This document shows positions 42,527-52,222 of a stretch of 54,025 nucleotides of DNA, piece by piece (position 1 is the stretch's first letter; each line of letters starts with the position of its first letter). Origin of the DNA: Thermaceae bacterium (GTDB lineage Bacteria; Deinococcota; Deinococci; Deinococcales; Thermaceae); NCBI GenBank assembly GCA_015478585.1, contig JADMIM010000015.1:1-54025 (forward strand), written 5' to 3'. Below the pieces are notes generated by a model. It was not told the origin of the DNA and ran no database searches. It was given only the letters and a program-made list of their open reading frames with translations. A program made the translations under genes and the position numbers.

Positions 42527-43294
42527 GTGCAAAAGAGCGGCTTTACTTTGATCGAACTCCTCATCTCGCTATCGTTGTTGTTGGTAGTCCTGGCAGTGGC
42601 GAGCGACCTGATCGTAAGCAACCAGCGTGTTGCCAATACTACGGTTTTGCGCAATCAGATTGCTGAAGATGCTCGGCTCAGTATTTTACGGATGACCGAG
42701 ATTGTCTCGCAGTCGGCGTATATCTATCCTGCCGGGCAAACCATCACCCTGTCTGGTTTTAGCGTGAACACCTCGAGCGGTTTAGTGGTGTTGGTTCCCT
42801 GGGAAAGCCCTTATTGCAATGATAATAATCTTGCAGGTAATGCTGCGTATAAAACCTACTATTGTGGTTTTATTTATCGCGTAGAGCCTCGAGCCCCTTA
42901 CGCTGCCAAACTGGGCAACGTATCCAACACTACCGGACAGGTGCTAGTGGAGTATCGCTATCGCTGGGTTTCCTGGCCGACCAATACTACGCCCATTACC
43001 AACTGGACGGCCCTTTCCGCTCCCAGTGTGGGAGTTGTAGCAGATTCTGTAGATACTGCCAATACCGATCTAGTCGGAAACTTACAACTTGCGGCGCGTA
43101 GCAGTCCAGTGGATACAGGTCTAAAGAACGACACCAGTGTAACTACTAGCAGTGCCAATGCGCTTATTTGGGCAGTACAACCTCAGGTTGGCCTCGCACT
43201 GACCTATGGCCAGACCAGTTTGAGCATCAACCGCAGTGAGGTAATGTATGCCAGAGCCATACCCCGCGTGGCTGACCCTGGCACTGGGTTTTGA
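42527..43294 (+). CDS. Type IV pilin-like protein (PilW/GspJ type)
   Basis: A 255-residue prepilin starting at GTG with GAGGAGGAACCT upstream. The signal is MQKSG-FTLIELLISLSLLL. The long outer domain with ILRMTEIVSQSAYIYPAG and a Cys pair (YCNDNNLAG and YYCGFIYR) fits PilW/GspJ. It closes the cluster and is followed convergently, 21 nt away, by lpdA. Confidence 0.85.
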   Translation: MQKSGFTLIELLISLSLLLVVLAVASDLIVSNQRVANTTVLRNQIAEDARLSILRMTEIVSQSAYIYPAGQTITLSGFSVNTSSGLVVLVPWESPYCNDNNLAGNAAYKTYYCGFIYRVEPRAPYAAKLGNVSNTTGQVLVEYRYRWVSWPTNTTPITNWTALSAPSVGVVADSVDTANTDLVGNLQLAARSSPVDTGLKNDTSVTTSSANALIWAVQPQVGLALTYGQTSLSINRSEVMYARAIPRVADPGTGF

Positions 43295-43315
43295 TGGCAT
43301 TCCCCAAGCTTTGGT

Positions 43316-44707
43316 TTAGCGATTGGCAATATGTATCGCCATCTTGTGGAGATGCTCCGCCGCCTCCATAACCCCTTCGCTCAGGGTCGGGTGGGCATGA
43401 ACCGTCAGGCCCACGTCGGTTACGGTGGCTCCCATCTCGAGGGCCAGGGCAAGCTCGGCAATCATGTCCGAGGCGTTGGGCGAGAGCAGGTGTGCCCCCA
43501 GCAAAAGGTCGGTCTCGGCATCGCCAATCAGCTTTATTAAGCCGTCGGTGGCATCGAGGGTCATGGCCCGGCCTGAGGCCGAAAGCGGAAACTTACCCAC
43601 CTTGACCTTGTACCCGGCTTTACTGGCTTCCTCTTCGGTCATGCCCACGGCAGCCCACTCCGGCGAGGTGTAGACCACGTTGGGCACCTGGTAATCCATC
43701 ACTGCGTTGCCCCCGGCTGCGTTTTCGGCGGCAATCAAGCCCTCTCGCATGGCCTTGTGGGCCAGCAGGGGCGGGCGGGTCACGTCGCCGATGGCGTAGA
43801 TGCCGGGCACGCCGGTCTCCATCTTCTCGTTGGTGGGCACATAGCCGCGCTCGTCCACCCGCACCCCGGCGGCCTCGAGGCCCAGCCCCTTCCCGCGCGG
43901 GCGGCGGCCCGTAGCCACCAAAATCTTGTCCACCACGATTTCTTCCTGTTTGCCGGTTTTCACGTCCTCGAGGGTCACGTGGATGCCGTCTTTCTTCTTC
44001 TCCTGCTTTACCCCTTTGATGCTGGTACGAATGTTGATGCCCTGCTTGGTCAGGATTTTGCCCAGCAAGTTGGTGGTCTCGGGGTCGGCGGCGGGCAAAA
44101 TCTGACCCATGAACTCGATCACCGTGACCTCGGCCCCCATGCGCTTGTAGACCTGGGCGAACTCGAGGCCAATGGCCCCCCCGCCAATGCCCAGCATCCG
44201 TTTGGGAAACTTGTCCTCGATGCGTAGCGCTCCGGTGGAGTCAATAATGTCCTTCTGGTCTACCTCGAAACCCGGCAGGCTGTTGGGCTCGCTGCCGGTG
44301 GCGATGATAAAGGTGCTGCCCTCGATGCGCTCCCCACCCACCTCGAGGGTCTTTGGCCCGACAAACTTGGCAAAACCCATTTTGAGGTCTATCTTGTTGC
44401 CCTTGAACAATTGGCCCACGCCCCCGGTGAGCTTTTTGACCACGCCATCACGCCAGCCCCCCAGCTTTTTGAAGTCGAGCTTGGCCCCCGCTACCTCGAG
44501 GCCAAAGTCTGAACTGTGGCGGGTGCTTTCTAGTTCCTCTGCCGCGTGCAGCAGGGCTTTGGTGGGGATGCAGCCGATGTTCAGACAGACCCCCCCCACG
44601 AACTCGGCCTCAATGGCCAGAACCTTTTTGCCGAGCTGGGCGGCGCGAATCGCCGCGTGGTAGCCGCCAGGGCCGGTGCCGATGACAATCACGTCGTAGT
44701 TAGCCAT
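43316..44707 (-). CDS. lpdA: Dihydrolipoamide dehydrogenase (E3)
   Basis: A 463-residue flavoprotein that reoxidises lipoyl groups. FAD motif [19 protein letters not shown], redox pair [18 protein letters not shown]-binding [19 protein letters not shown], and the C-terminal [18 protein letters not shown] with the active-site His and Glu. It is the last gene of the 2-oxoacid dehydrogenase operon but is separated from E2 by a four-helix-protein element. CATAAT lies 9 nt before the ATG together with AGGTGAGGT, so it may also have its own promoter. Confidence 0.96.
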   Translation of the reverse strand: MANYDVIVIGTGPGGYHAAIRAAQLGKKVLAIEAEFVGGVCLNIGCIPTKALLHAAEELESTRHSSDFGLEVAGAKLDFKKLGGWRDGVVKKLTGGVGQLFKGNKIDLKMGFAKFVGPKTLEVGGERIEGSTFIIATGSEPNSLPGFEVDQKDIIDSTGALRIEDKFPKRMLGIGGGAIGLEFAQVYKRMGAEVTVIEFMGQILPAADPETTNLLGKILTKQGINIRTSIKGVKQEKKKDGIHVTLEDVKTGKQEEIVVDKILVATGRRPRGKGLGLEAAGVRVDERGYVPTNEKMETGVPGIYAIGDVTRPPLLAHKAMREGLIAAENAAGGNAVMDYQVPNVVYTSPEWAAVGMTEEEASKAGYKVKVGKFPLSASGRAMTLDATDGLIKLIGDAETDLLLGAHLLSPNASDMIAELALALEMGATVTDVGLTVHAHPTLSEGVMEAAEHLHKMAIHIANR

Positions 44708-44717
44708 ACCTCACCTA

Positions 44718-45134
44718 TTATGAGCTAAACGCTAGACGCAAAATGCAAGACGCATGACCCCAAGCATCGCTCAGGGCGCTAATGAGTGTGTTCAGTTTCG
44801 CGTTGATTTGGCCTGCTTTAGCCGAAATTTCTTCATAAGTGGAACTACTCAAGAAACCGAGACGAACTGCAATCTGACAACCGCTCACCGTCTCGAGCAG
44901 AGAACCTCTGGCCTGATGTAGAAACCTAGCAAAATCCTTATCTGTGCCCCTACCTCTGCCTTCAGCGATATTCAACGCAACCGATACCGCCGCACGGTTG
45001 AACTGGTTGGTAAGCCCAAACTGCTCCGACCTGGGAAACTTCTCCGTCAGCTTGTATACATCCGCCCTGAGGTCAATCGCAAGCTGATAAACCTCCCAGT
45101 TCTCAAATCCAAACCGATTGCTGTAGCTCTCCAT
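44718..45134 (-). CDS. Four-helix-bundle protein (23S rRNA intervening-sequence type)
   Basis: A 138-residue protein of the family first seen inside intervening sequences of 23S rRNA genes (S23-type). Diagnostic motifs: FENWEVYQLAIDLRADVYKL, FPRSEQFGLTNQFNRAAVSV, ALNIAEGRGRGTDKDFARFL and HQARGSLLETVSGCQIA. The function is unknown. Here it is inserted between E2 and lpdA, within an element bounded by inverted repeats. Its last eight residues (LRLAFSS region) are read from the left repeat, so the C-terminus may be a product of the insertion. Confidence 0.88.
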   Translation of the reverse strand: MESYSNRFGFENWEVYQLAIDLRADVYKLTEKFPRSEQFGLTNQFNRAAVSVALNIAEGRGRGTDKDFARFLHQARGSLLETVSGCQIAVRLGFLSSSTYEEISAKAGQINAKLNTLISALSDAWGHASCILRLAFSS

Positions 45135-45173
45135 AAGTCTTTAGCGTTCTGCGCCCTGCGTCTGGCGTTTAGC
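44724..45173 (-). mobile_element. IVS-like element with terminal inverted repeats
   Basis: The four-helix-protein gene lies between GCTAAACGCTAGACGCA (44724-44740) and TGCGTCTGGCGTTTAGC (45157-45173), inverted repeats matching at 16 of 17 positions. The right one starts 1 nt from the E2 stop codon. Short GACGC-type repeats continue inward on both sides. In RNA the ends would form a stem, as in rRNA intervening sequences. Confidence 0.68.
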
Positions 45174-45174
45174 C

Positions 45175-46584
45175 TTACACTGCCTCGAGCAGCATCAGGT
45201 CGGGCTGCTCGAGCAGCCGGATGACTTCTTTGCAGAACATCGCGGCCTCGGCCCCGTCCACCAGGCGGTGGTCGAAGCTGAGCGAGAGGTACATCATCTG
45301 CCGAACGACGATTTCATCCTTCTCGTTGACCATCGGGCGCTTCTGGATGCTATGAACCCCCAGAATGGCCGCGTCTGGCACGTTGATGATGGGGAAACTG
45401 AAGAGTGCCCCAATGCTGCCGATGTTGGTCACGCTGAAGCTCGAGCCCGTCATGTCTTCAGGGGCGAGCTTGTTATTTCGGGCTTTCTGGGCAAGCTCGT
45501 TAATCGCTCGAGCGATGTGCAAGATGGACTTTTTGTCCACATCCTTGACTACCGGAACGACCAGCCCGGCCTCCGTCGCCACCGCCATGCCAAGGTTGTA
45601 ATAACCCTTTAGCACGATCTCCCCTCGGGCTTCGTCCATCGAGGAGTTGACCGAGGGGAACTTTTTCAGGGCGATTGCCAAAGCTTTGAAAATAAAAGGT
45701 AAATAGCTGAGTTTTACGCCCTCGGCCTCGGCCTCGAGCTTGAGCCTGCCGCGCATCGCTACCAGGTCGGTCAGGTCGGCCTCGTCCACGCTGAGGGTAC
45801 GCACGGTGTAGAGGTGCGAGGCCACCATCTGGTTGGCGATGGCCCGGCGTAGGCCGCGCAAAGGGATGCGGGTCTCGAGGGCCTCGTACCCTTTGGGCGA
45901 TTTGTATTGCACGGGAGCAGGCAGAGCACCGAGAGCCGAGGGCTGAGTGGGAGAAGGTTTTGGGCTTTGTGCTCTTTGCCCTTGGCCCTCTGCAAATCCC
46001 TTCACGTCTTCCACCCGGATACGCCCGTTGGGGCCGCTGCCGGGGATTTGGGTAATTTCTAGGCCGAGGTCTCGAGCCATCTTCCGTGCTGCCGGAACCG
46101 CGATGACGCGCCCGTGGGGGTTGGTTGCAGCTTTGGGGGGCTCGGCGACGGCAGTAGAGGAGGCTCGAGCTGCGAACGGGTTCCTGACCTGCTCTTGCCT
46201 GCCATCCGGCTTGAACAGCGAGAGGTTGGCCCCATCGTCCTCGACGACGTTGCCGGGTTCTACAATGCTGCGCTCCTCCTGGGCCTGAAGGCTGGGTGCG
46301 GGGGTAGGCTCGGGCTTTTTGTCGCTAATCGTGCCCGTGACCTCGCCGGGTTCGGCGATGGTGGCGATGGGTGCATGGACGGCCACCACGTCACCTTCCT
46401 TGACCAGCTTTTGCAGCAGCACGCCCTCGTAGGGGCTGGGTAGCTCCACCGTGACCTTATCGGTCATCACCTCCACGAAGGGCTGGTCTTTCTTGAGCGG
46501 CTGGCCTTCTTCCACCAGCCACTTGAGGATTTCGCCTTCCACCACGGATTCGGCGAGTTCGGGTAAGACGATTTCTTTGGGCAT
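45175..46584 (-). CDS. Lipoamide acyltransferase (E2) of the branched-chain 2-oxoacid dehydrogenase
   Basis: A 469-residue E2. One lipoyl domain (1-80; the lipoyl Lys43 in EVMTDKVTVELPSP), the E3/E1-binding domain (AVPAARKMARDLGLEITQIP with GSGPNGRIRVEDV), an Ala/Pro linker and the acyltransferase domain ending with SLSFDHRLVDGAEAA, where His is catalytic. Together with the E1 genes upstream it forms the complex that turns branched-chain 2-oxoacids to acyl-CoA. Its ribosome binding site (GGAGG) begins within the stop region of hicA. Confidence 0.93.
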   Translation of the reverse strand: MPKEIVLPELAESVVEGEILKWLVEEGQPLKKDQPFVEVMTDKVTVELPSPYEGVLLQKLVKEGDVVAVHAPIATIAEPGEVTGTISDKKPEPTPAPSLQAQEERSIVEPGNVVEDDGANLSLFKPDGRQEQVRNPFAARASSTAVAEPPKAATNPHGRVIAVPAARKMARDLGLEITQIPGSGPNGRIRVEDVKGFAEGQGQRAQSPKPSPTQPSALGALPAPVQYKSPKGYEALETRIPLRGLRRAIANQMVASHLYTVRTLSVDEADLTDLVAMRGRLKLEAEAEGVKLSYLPFIFKALAIALKKFPSVNSSMDEARGEIVLKGYYNLGMAVATEAGLVVPVVKDVDKKSILHIARAINELAQKARNNKLAPEDMTGSSFSVTNIGSIGALFSFPIINVPDAAILGVHSIQKRPMVNEKDEIVVRQMMYLSLSFDHRLVDGAEAAMFCKEVIRLLEQPDLMLLEAV

Positions 46585-46591
46585 AAGCCTC

Positions 46592-46825
46592 CTATCTGAA
46601 CAGCAGCTCGAGCAGTTCGTCGCGCCCTAGCTTGTGATGTTTGGCAACTTCGGAGAGGATTTTTGCCAAGGTTCTGGGACGCATCGGGTTGTGGTCGGGC
46701 ACCGTGACGTGATGCTCGCCGCCGAGCTGAGCGGTGAGCCGAATATGGCTGCGGGTTTGCGCATAACCGAGTCTGGTGAGAGCTTTAGCCAGCTCCTGAC
46801 CGCTCAGGTCTCGAGGGAGCTTCAC
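46592..46825 (-). CDS. hicA: HicA-type mRNA interferase toxin
   Basis: A 77-residue HicA/YcfA double-stranded-RNA-binding-fold protein: DLSGQELAKALTRLGYAQTR, then SHIRL with the catalytic His27, and HHVTVPDHNPMRPRTLAKIL. It would cut mRNA in the absence of HicB. It overlaps the hicB stop by 4 nt and ends 7 nt before E2, so it is expressed with the dehydrogenase genes. Confidence 0.87.
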   Translation of the reverse strand: MKLPRDLSGQELAKALTRLGYAQTRSHIRLTAQLGGEHHVTVPDHNPMRPRTLAKILSEVAKHHKLGRDELLELLFR

Positions 46826-47028
46826 AGAGCGATGACCTCTTCGCGGACGAAGTGCAGCCGGATGATTTTCGGCTCTACCCCCTCATCAAAATAGCAACGC
46901 ACCGCATCCCGAACCATCTCGGGCAGCTCCTCCAAGGTGTCTGCCTCGGTGACGATAGACGGCCCGAGCGCATAGGCCGTATAGCCACCCTCGGGCGCTT
47001 CCTCGACCATGAAGATGATTTCGTTCAT
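46822..47028 (-). CDS. hicB: HicB-type antitoxin, short form
   Basis: A 68-residue HicB-like protein: MNEIIFMVEEAPEGGYTAYA, LGPSIVTEADTLEELPEMVR and DAVRCYFDEG form the partial RNase H-like fold that binds HicA. The C-terminal DNA-binding domain found in longer HicB proteins is missing, so autoregulation is not expected; control would come from the host operon. It starts 15 nt after E1 beta. Confidence 0.85.
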   Translation of the reverse strand: MNEIIFMVEEAPEGGYTAYALGPSIVTEADTLEELPEMVRDAVRCYFDEGVEPKIIRLHFVREEVIAL

Positions 47029-47043
47029 AGCTTCATGCTAACC

Positions 47044-48018
47044 CTAGTAGTCCAGCACCCGCTTCGCCGTGTTCAGGATTCGCGTCACAGTGGGCATGTA
47101 GAGCTTGTCCTGGGCGTAGGGGTAGGGGATGTCGAAGCCGGTAACTCTGATAGCCGGAGCATAAAGCTGGTCAAATAGCTCCTCCGAGACCGTCGCCGCG
47201 ACCTCGCTGGCGATGCTGGCGGTGTGCGGAGCCTCGGAAATCATCAGCAAGCGCCCGGTCTTGGCGACTGAGTTCAGTACGGCCTCTTTGTCCCAGGGCA
47301 TCACGCTGCGCAGGTCAATGACTTCGGGGTTGATGCCTGCCACCGCCATCTCCTCGGCGGCTTTCAGCGTCTCGACCATGCTCCCGCCGTAAGAGACCAA
47401 GGTAATATCCCTACCTTCCCGGCGCACCGCCGCCTTGCCGATGGGGATGAGGTAATCGTCCCCTGGAACGTCTTCCTTCACCGCGCGGTAGAGCCGTTTG
47501 GGCTCCATGAAAATCACCGGGTCGTCGTCGCGGATAGCGCTTTTCAAAAGCCCTTTGGTGTCGTAAGGGGTGGAGACCACCACCACCTTTAGCCCCCCGG
47601 TATGGGCGAAGTGGGCCTCCGGGCTTTGCGAGTGGTGATGTCCACCCTTTACCCCGCCGCCGGTGGGCATTCGCACCACCATCGGGGCGGTGAACTGCCC
47701 GCCGCTGCGGTAGCGCAGCTTGGCGGCCTGGGAGAAGAGCTGGTCTATGCCAGGGAAAACGTAATCGGCGAACTGAACCTCGGCCACTGGGCGCAATCCG
47801 TGGGCAGCCATCCCCACCGCCGCACCGATAATCGCGGCTTCGGAGAGGGGCGAGTCGAGCACCCGGTCGGGGCCAAACTTCTGCTGCAAGCCCTCGGTGG
47901 CAAGAAACACCCCGCCGCGCTTGGCGACATCTTCGCCGAACAACACGACCCGCTCGTCGCGGCTCATTTCTTCGCTGAGGGCCGCGTTGATGGCCCCAAT
48001 CATGGTTAGTGTGGGCAT
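47044..48018 (-). CDS. 2-oxoisovalerate dehydrogenase E1 subunit beta
   Basis: A 324-residue thiamine-diphosphate enzyme subunit; that length matches the Thermus E1 beta. It starts [20 protein letters not shown] with GGAGG 6 nt upstream; the longer frame to 48057 lacks support. Motifs: [55 protein letters not shown] and the C-terminal [15 protein letters not shown]. It forms the E1 heterotetramer with the upstream E1 alpha. Confidence 0.93.
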   Translation of the reverse strand: MPTLTMIGAINAALSEEMSRDERVVLFGEDVAKRGGVFLATEGLQQKFGPDRVLDSPLSEAAIIGAAVGMAAHGLRPVAEVQFADYVFPGIDQLFSQAAKLRYRSGGQFTAPMVVRMPTGGGVKGGHHHSQSPEAHFAHTGGLKVVVVSTPYDTKGLLKSAIRDDDPVIFMEPKRLYRAVKEDVPGDDYLIPIGKAAVRREGRDITLVSYGGSMVETLKAAEEMAVAGINPEVIDLRSVMPWDKEAVLNSVAKTGRLLMISEAPHTASIASEVAATVSEELFDQLYAPAIRVTGFDIPYPYAQDKLYMPTVTRILNTAKRVLDY

Positions 48019-48036
48019 TTCATGCCTCCAAAGGCA

Positions 48037-48103
48037 GGTGAAAAGGGAAAAGGTCAAAAGTTAACTGCTAAGGTCTTTGTTTTTCACCTTTTCCACTTTT
48101 ACC
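48037..48103. repeat. A/G-rich inverted repeat between E1 alpha and E1 beta
   Basis: GGTGAAAAGGGAAAAGGTCA (48037 on) pairs with TTTTCACCTTTTCCACTTTTACC (48081-48103), allowing an imperfect stem of about 22 bp. It is an insertion-like spacer inside the operon and could slow transcription or stabilise the E1 alpha mRNA. Confidence 0.55.
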
Positions 48104-48107
48104 CTTT

Positions 48108-49268
<1,161 letters not shown>

Positions 49269-49418
49269 CTAGGCTCTGGGTAAGAGCCTTCTAGTGTCCG
49301 CGCCCTCTTGGGTAAAGGTGGGCGCGGGGAAAACAGAAAACCCAACTTGATCAAGTTGGGTCAAAGGCTGAATGCGCCGAGTTACAACGGCGATTAGAGC
49401 GCGTAGGGTGCTCTTCAT
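49269..49418 (-). CDS. Leader peptide with a Leu/Ile/Val-rich start
   Basis: Starts ATG 49418-49416 with AGAGG 5 nt upstream, about 12 nt after the expected transcription start. The first 19 residues, MKSTLRALIAVVTRRIQPL, hold eight branched-chain residues, including ALIAVV. The frame continues through a terminator hairpin to TAG 49269 (49 codons). It lies upstream of a branched-chain 2-oxoacid dehydrogenase operon, so a control peptide for attenuation is proposed; chance cannot be excluded. Confidence 0.45.
   Translation of the reverse strand: MKSTLRALIAVVTRRIQPLTQLDQVGFSVFPAPTFTQEGADTRRLLPRA
49328..49360 (-). terminator. Leader terminator (candidate attenuator) of the dehydrogenase operon
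   Basis: A perfect 20-nt palindrome (CCCAACTTGATCAAGTTGGG, 49341-49360) is followed on the minus strand by TTTTCTGTTTTCC. It lies about 105 nt before the E1 alpha start, downstream of the promoter. Confidence 0.68.
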
Positions 49419-49437
49419 ACGGGCCTCTGGTAACAAG

Positions 49438-49443
49438 ATTATA
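49438..49443 (-). promoter_or_regulatory. -10 box (TATAAT) of the dehydrogenase operon promoter
   Basis: A consensus TATAAT on the minus strand, about 215 nt before E1 alpha. Transcription would start near 49431, giving a long structured leader, unlike the leaderless genes in this window. No good -35 box is visible. Confidence 0.55.
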
Positions 49444-49569
49444 GCGCGTCCACCTGAGGGATTTATGCCTTATGGCTCGCTCGAGCGAACCTAGGACACA
49501 ATCCATCTGCCGAGGGTACTAAAGAAGCCATTTTTGTGTCTACAACGTTCGGCTAGACTGGGGGCGAGA

Positions 49570-49680
49570 ATGCGTATTAAGGTCTGTGCCATGGGCAAAT
49601 CCAAGCTGGCCTACGCCAAGGCTGGGCTCGAGGAATACTCGAGGCCTGACAGCCAGAAAGAGATAGCTTTACCACAATGA
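49570..49680 (+). pseudogene. Truncated RlmH (rRNA methyltransferase) fragment
   Basis: Starts MRIKVCAMGKSKLAYAKAGL and EEYSRP, like the first 26 residues of RlmH, the 23S rRNA pseudouridine-1915 N3-methyltransferase (about 140 residues). After that the sequence departs (DSQKEIALPQ) and stops. The whole SAM-binding domain is missing. This is probably a leftover from a rearrangement or repeat insertion. Confidence 0.6.
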
Positions 49681-49704
49681 AAAAGGGAGCGATTTCCCGC
49701 TCCC
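49680..49704 (-). terminator. Rho-independent terminator, minus strand (after typA)
   Basis: GGGAGCG pairs with CGCTCCC over a 6-base loop and is followed on the minus strand by TTTTT. It would stop transcripts coming from typA before they reach the dehydrogenase promoter. Confidence 0.68.
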
Positions 49705-49736
49705 CTAGCTAAAATCTGCGTTATCGTGGTTTCATA

Positions 49737-49763
49737 ATTACTGCGCCCCGTGGGGGCAGTAAT
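49737..49763. repeat. Strong hairpin without U-run
   Basis: ATTACTGC pairs with GCAGTAAT and CCCC with GGGG inside it. It has no T-run on either side; it might protect RNA ends or mark a repeat boundary. Confidence 0.45.
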
Positions 49764-49792
49764 GATACCTCTTGCGAAATTGTCTAGAACTA

Positions 49793-49917
49793 AGTATCTC
49801 CACAATAGATTTGCGCTTTAGGGGGTTCCCCGAATCTGACGCTCGCGCCTTCAGAAACGGGCCTTTACAAAGTCATGACCTGCGGATATAGCGCTAGTCA
49901 GATTTGGGGGTACTTAG
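49793..49917 (-). repeat. Dispersed repeat R2, copy 3
   Basis: Minus-strand orientation relative to 15239. On the plus strand it starts CTAAGTATCTCCACAATAGA and ends CTAGTCAGATTTGGGGGTAC then TTAG. It is close to the 34808 copy over its full length, including the 25-bp extension that the 15239 copy lacks. Confidence 0.8.
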
Positions 49918-49934
49918 CTCGAGCGGTCGTCTCG

Positions 49935-50000
49935 GACGTAGCTATTGGCTATCCGCTACCAGCGACTTCTACTGGAAGTCTATGATAAAAACCGCTCCAG
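49935..50000. repeat. Short repeat (TAGCTATTGGCTATCCGCTA) with an R1 end
   Basis: TAGCTATTGGCTATCCGCTA at 49938-49957 recurs inverted at about 10600-10622 and, altered, at 30149-30165. AAAAACCGCTCCAG at 49987-50000 is an R1 left end on the minus strand, just downstream of the typA stop. Confidence 0.45.
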
Positions 50001-50010
50001 TAACACTTTT

Positions 50011-51798
50011 TTAGACCACTTCAGCCCGCTTGCGCTGGGCAGGGTCGAGCACTCGCTTCCTGAGCCGCAGGCTCTTGGGTGTGACTTCGAGCAGTTCGTC
50101 GGGCGCGAGGAATTCCAGGGCTTCTTCTAAAGTAAACTTGCGCGGCGGAATCAGCCGGATGGCTTCGTCGCTGCCGGAGGCCCGCACGTTGGTGAGCTTC
50201 TTGTTGATGTTCACATTGATGTTGAGGTCGTTATCGCGGGCGGTTTCGCCGACAATCATGCCCACATACACTTCAGTTCCGGGGTCAATGAAGAAGCTGA
50301 CCCGCTCTTGCAGCCGGAACAGGCTGTAGCCGTAAGCCTGACCGGCTTCCATCGCCACGGCGCTGCCGGTAGTGCGGGTCTCGAGGCTCCCTACGTGCGG
50401 CCCGTAGCTGTTGAAGTTGTGGCTCATCACCCCTTCTCCGGCGGTGAGGGTCAGAAAGTTGGTGCGGAAGCCGAACAAAGCCCGCGCTGGAACAGTGAAT
50501 TCCGCGCGGATGCGCCCGTTTTCTTGCTCCATGTGAGCCATCTGGGCCTTACGGGTTCCTAGCGTTTCCATGACTGGGCCAAACTTGGTTTCTGGCACGT
50601 CTACCACCAGATATTCGTAAGGCTCCTGAATCTGTCCATCTATTTCCTTGTAGAGCACGCTGGGTTGTCCCACGCTCAGCTCAAAGCCCTCGCGGCGCAT
50701 GGTTTCCAGCAAAACCGACAGGTGCAGCTCGCCGCGCCCGTGTAGCTCGAAGGTATCGGGGGTGATTTCGATGACCCGCAGGGCCACGTTGGTCTCGAGT
50801 TCGTGCATCAGCCGCTCCCGAATCTGGCGGCTGGTCACGAGTTTGCCTTCGCGTCCCACAAAAGGCGAGGTGTTGGGGGTGACGGTAATCGAGACGGTGG
50901 GCTCGTCTACGGCTAGGCGTGGCAGAGCTTGCGGAGCCTCACGGCTGGCGATGGTGTCGCCGATTTCCACGCCCTCCATGCCCGCAATCGCCACGATGTC
51001 GCCGGGAGTGACGGTCTCGACCTCGAGGCGCTGCAATCCCTGGTGACTAAAGACCGCAATCACTTTGAGGGTGCGGGTCTCGTGCTCGCCCACGATGGCA
51101 ACCGTCTCATTTTTACGCACCGTCCCCCGGTGAACCTTGCCCAGGGCGATTTTGCCCAGAAAGTTGGAGTAGTCGAGGTTGGCCACGCGGAGCTGAAACG
51201 GCCCTTCCTCCACGAGAGGGGCGGGGATGCTCTCGAGGATCACTTTGAATAAGTCCTCGAGGTTGTCTTTTTTGTTGTCGCCCAGCCAGGCTGAACCCTC
51301 GCGCCCGATGGCGTACAGGTAAGGAAAGTCAAGCTGTTCTTCCGAAGCACCCAGTTCGGCCATCAGGTCGAAGGTTTCGTTCAAAACCTCGTCGGCTCTC
51401 GCATCTTTCTTGTCTACTTTGTTAATCACCACGATGGGCTTGAGCCCAGCCTCGACGGCCTTCTTCAGCACGAAGCGGGTCTGCGGCATGGGGCCTTCGG
51501 CGGCATCCACCAACAGCAATACGCCGTCTACCATGCTCAAGGCCCGCTCGACCTCGCCACCAAAATCGGCGTGGCCGGGGGTGTCCACGATGTTGATTTT
51601 CACGCCCGCCCACTCCACAGCGGTGTTCTTGGCGAGGATGGTGATACCGCGTTCGCGCTCTAAATCGTTGGAATCCATGATGCGCTCACCGCCCTCGTCG
51701 TGGCGGCTGAGGGCGTGGGCTTGCTTGAGCATTGCGTCTACCAGGGTGGTCTTACCGTGGTCTACGTGCGCAATAATAGCGATGTTTCTGAGTTCCAT
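50011..51798 (-). CDS. typA: Ribosome-associated GTPase TypA/BipA
   Basis: A 595-residue translational GTPase. It starts MELRNIAIIAHVDHGKTTLV with GGAGACAAA just upstream, which supports 51798 over the longer frame to 51843. G motifs: AHVDHGKTT (G1), DTPGHADFGGEVER (G3) and VINKVDKKDAR (G4). Domains II, III and V follow, and the C-terminal domain (about 480-595) has the BipA-specific DLNINVNINKKLTNVRASGS. It helps ribosome assembly and stress growth. A minus-strand terminator lies about 300 nt downstream. Confidence 0.95.
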   Translation of the reverse strand: MELRNIAIIAHVDHGKTTLVDAMLKQAHALSRHDEGGERIMDSNDLERERGITILAKNTAVEWAGVKINIVDTPGHADFGGEVERALSMVDGVLLLVDAAEGPMPQTRFVLKKAVEAGLKPIVVINKVDKKDARADEVLNETFDLMAELGASEEQLDFPYLYAIGREGSAWLGDNKKDNLEDLFKVILESIPAPLVEEGPFQLRVANLDYSNFLGKIALGKVHRGTVRKNETVAIVGEHETRTLKVIAVFSHQGLQRLEVETVTPGDIVAIAGMEGVEIGDTIASREAPQALPRLAVDEPTVSITVTPNTSPFVGREGKLVTSRQIRERLMHELETNVALRVIEITPDTFELHGRGELHLSVLLETMRREGFELSVGQPSVLYKEIDGQIQEPYEYLVVDVPETKFGPVMETLGTRKAQMAHMEQENGRIRAEFTVPARALFGFRTNFLTLTAGEGVMSHNFNSYGPHVGSLETRTTGSAVAMEAGQAYGYSLFRLQERVSFFIDPGTEVYVGMIVGETARDNDLNINVNINKKLTNVRASGSDEAIRLIPPRKFTLEEALEFLAPDELLEVTPKSLRLRKRVLDPAQRKRAEVV

Positions 51799-51897
51799 TT
51801 TGTCTCCGGGGAAGCTACCAACGGGCAAACCCCGTGGGCACAACTTTCATAGTGTAGCAGGCCCGTCAGGGATTTGTATACGTTTTTGTTACAGTGG

Positions 51898-51990
51898 TGG
51901 TTCAGCAGAAGCAATGACCAACGCCGAGCCCCCAAATCACTCCAGGGTCATGCCGAGCCAAGAGGTGCAGCTCTGCTGCGCATTCTTTGT
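51898..51990. repeat. Dispersed repeat R3, copy 2
   Basis: Matches 6833-6935 (GCAATGACCAACGCCGAGCC; CTCCAGGGTCATGCCGAGCC; TCTGCTGCGCATTCTTT). AGATTCTTC and CAGAATGACAA around 52240-52280 may be the other end of a longer unit interrupted by R1. Confidence 0.58.
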
Positions 51991-52115
51991 CGAAAAATCT
52001 CCCAGGCGCATCCCAAGATGATTCCTCAGAGCAGCCAAATACGTCTTTGATTGTATTCGGCATAGCTCAGGGCAGGCTTTGGCGAAGAACCTAATGCGCT
52101 GTGAAACTCTAAATT

Positions 52116-52222
52116 TATCGCGGTTTCCGCTATTTTGGCCGCTACTCATGACGGCAAAAATGAGCTGAGTACGGTTTTCCTAGCGGAGTGGACTGCCGTT
52201 TTCTTTCTGAAAACCGCTCTAG
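52116..52222 (-). repeat. Dispersed repeat R1, full copy
   Basis: Minus orientation, from TATCGCGGTTTCCGC at left to TTTCTGAAAACCGCTCTA at right; nearly the complement of the copies at 12427 and 21389. Confidence 0.8.

Noticed and set aside
47044-48057. A longer E1 beta beginning at 48057
   Set aside because: The first 13 codons come from the A/G-rich repeat spacer; ATG 48018 has GGAGG upstream and gives the family length.
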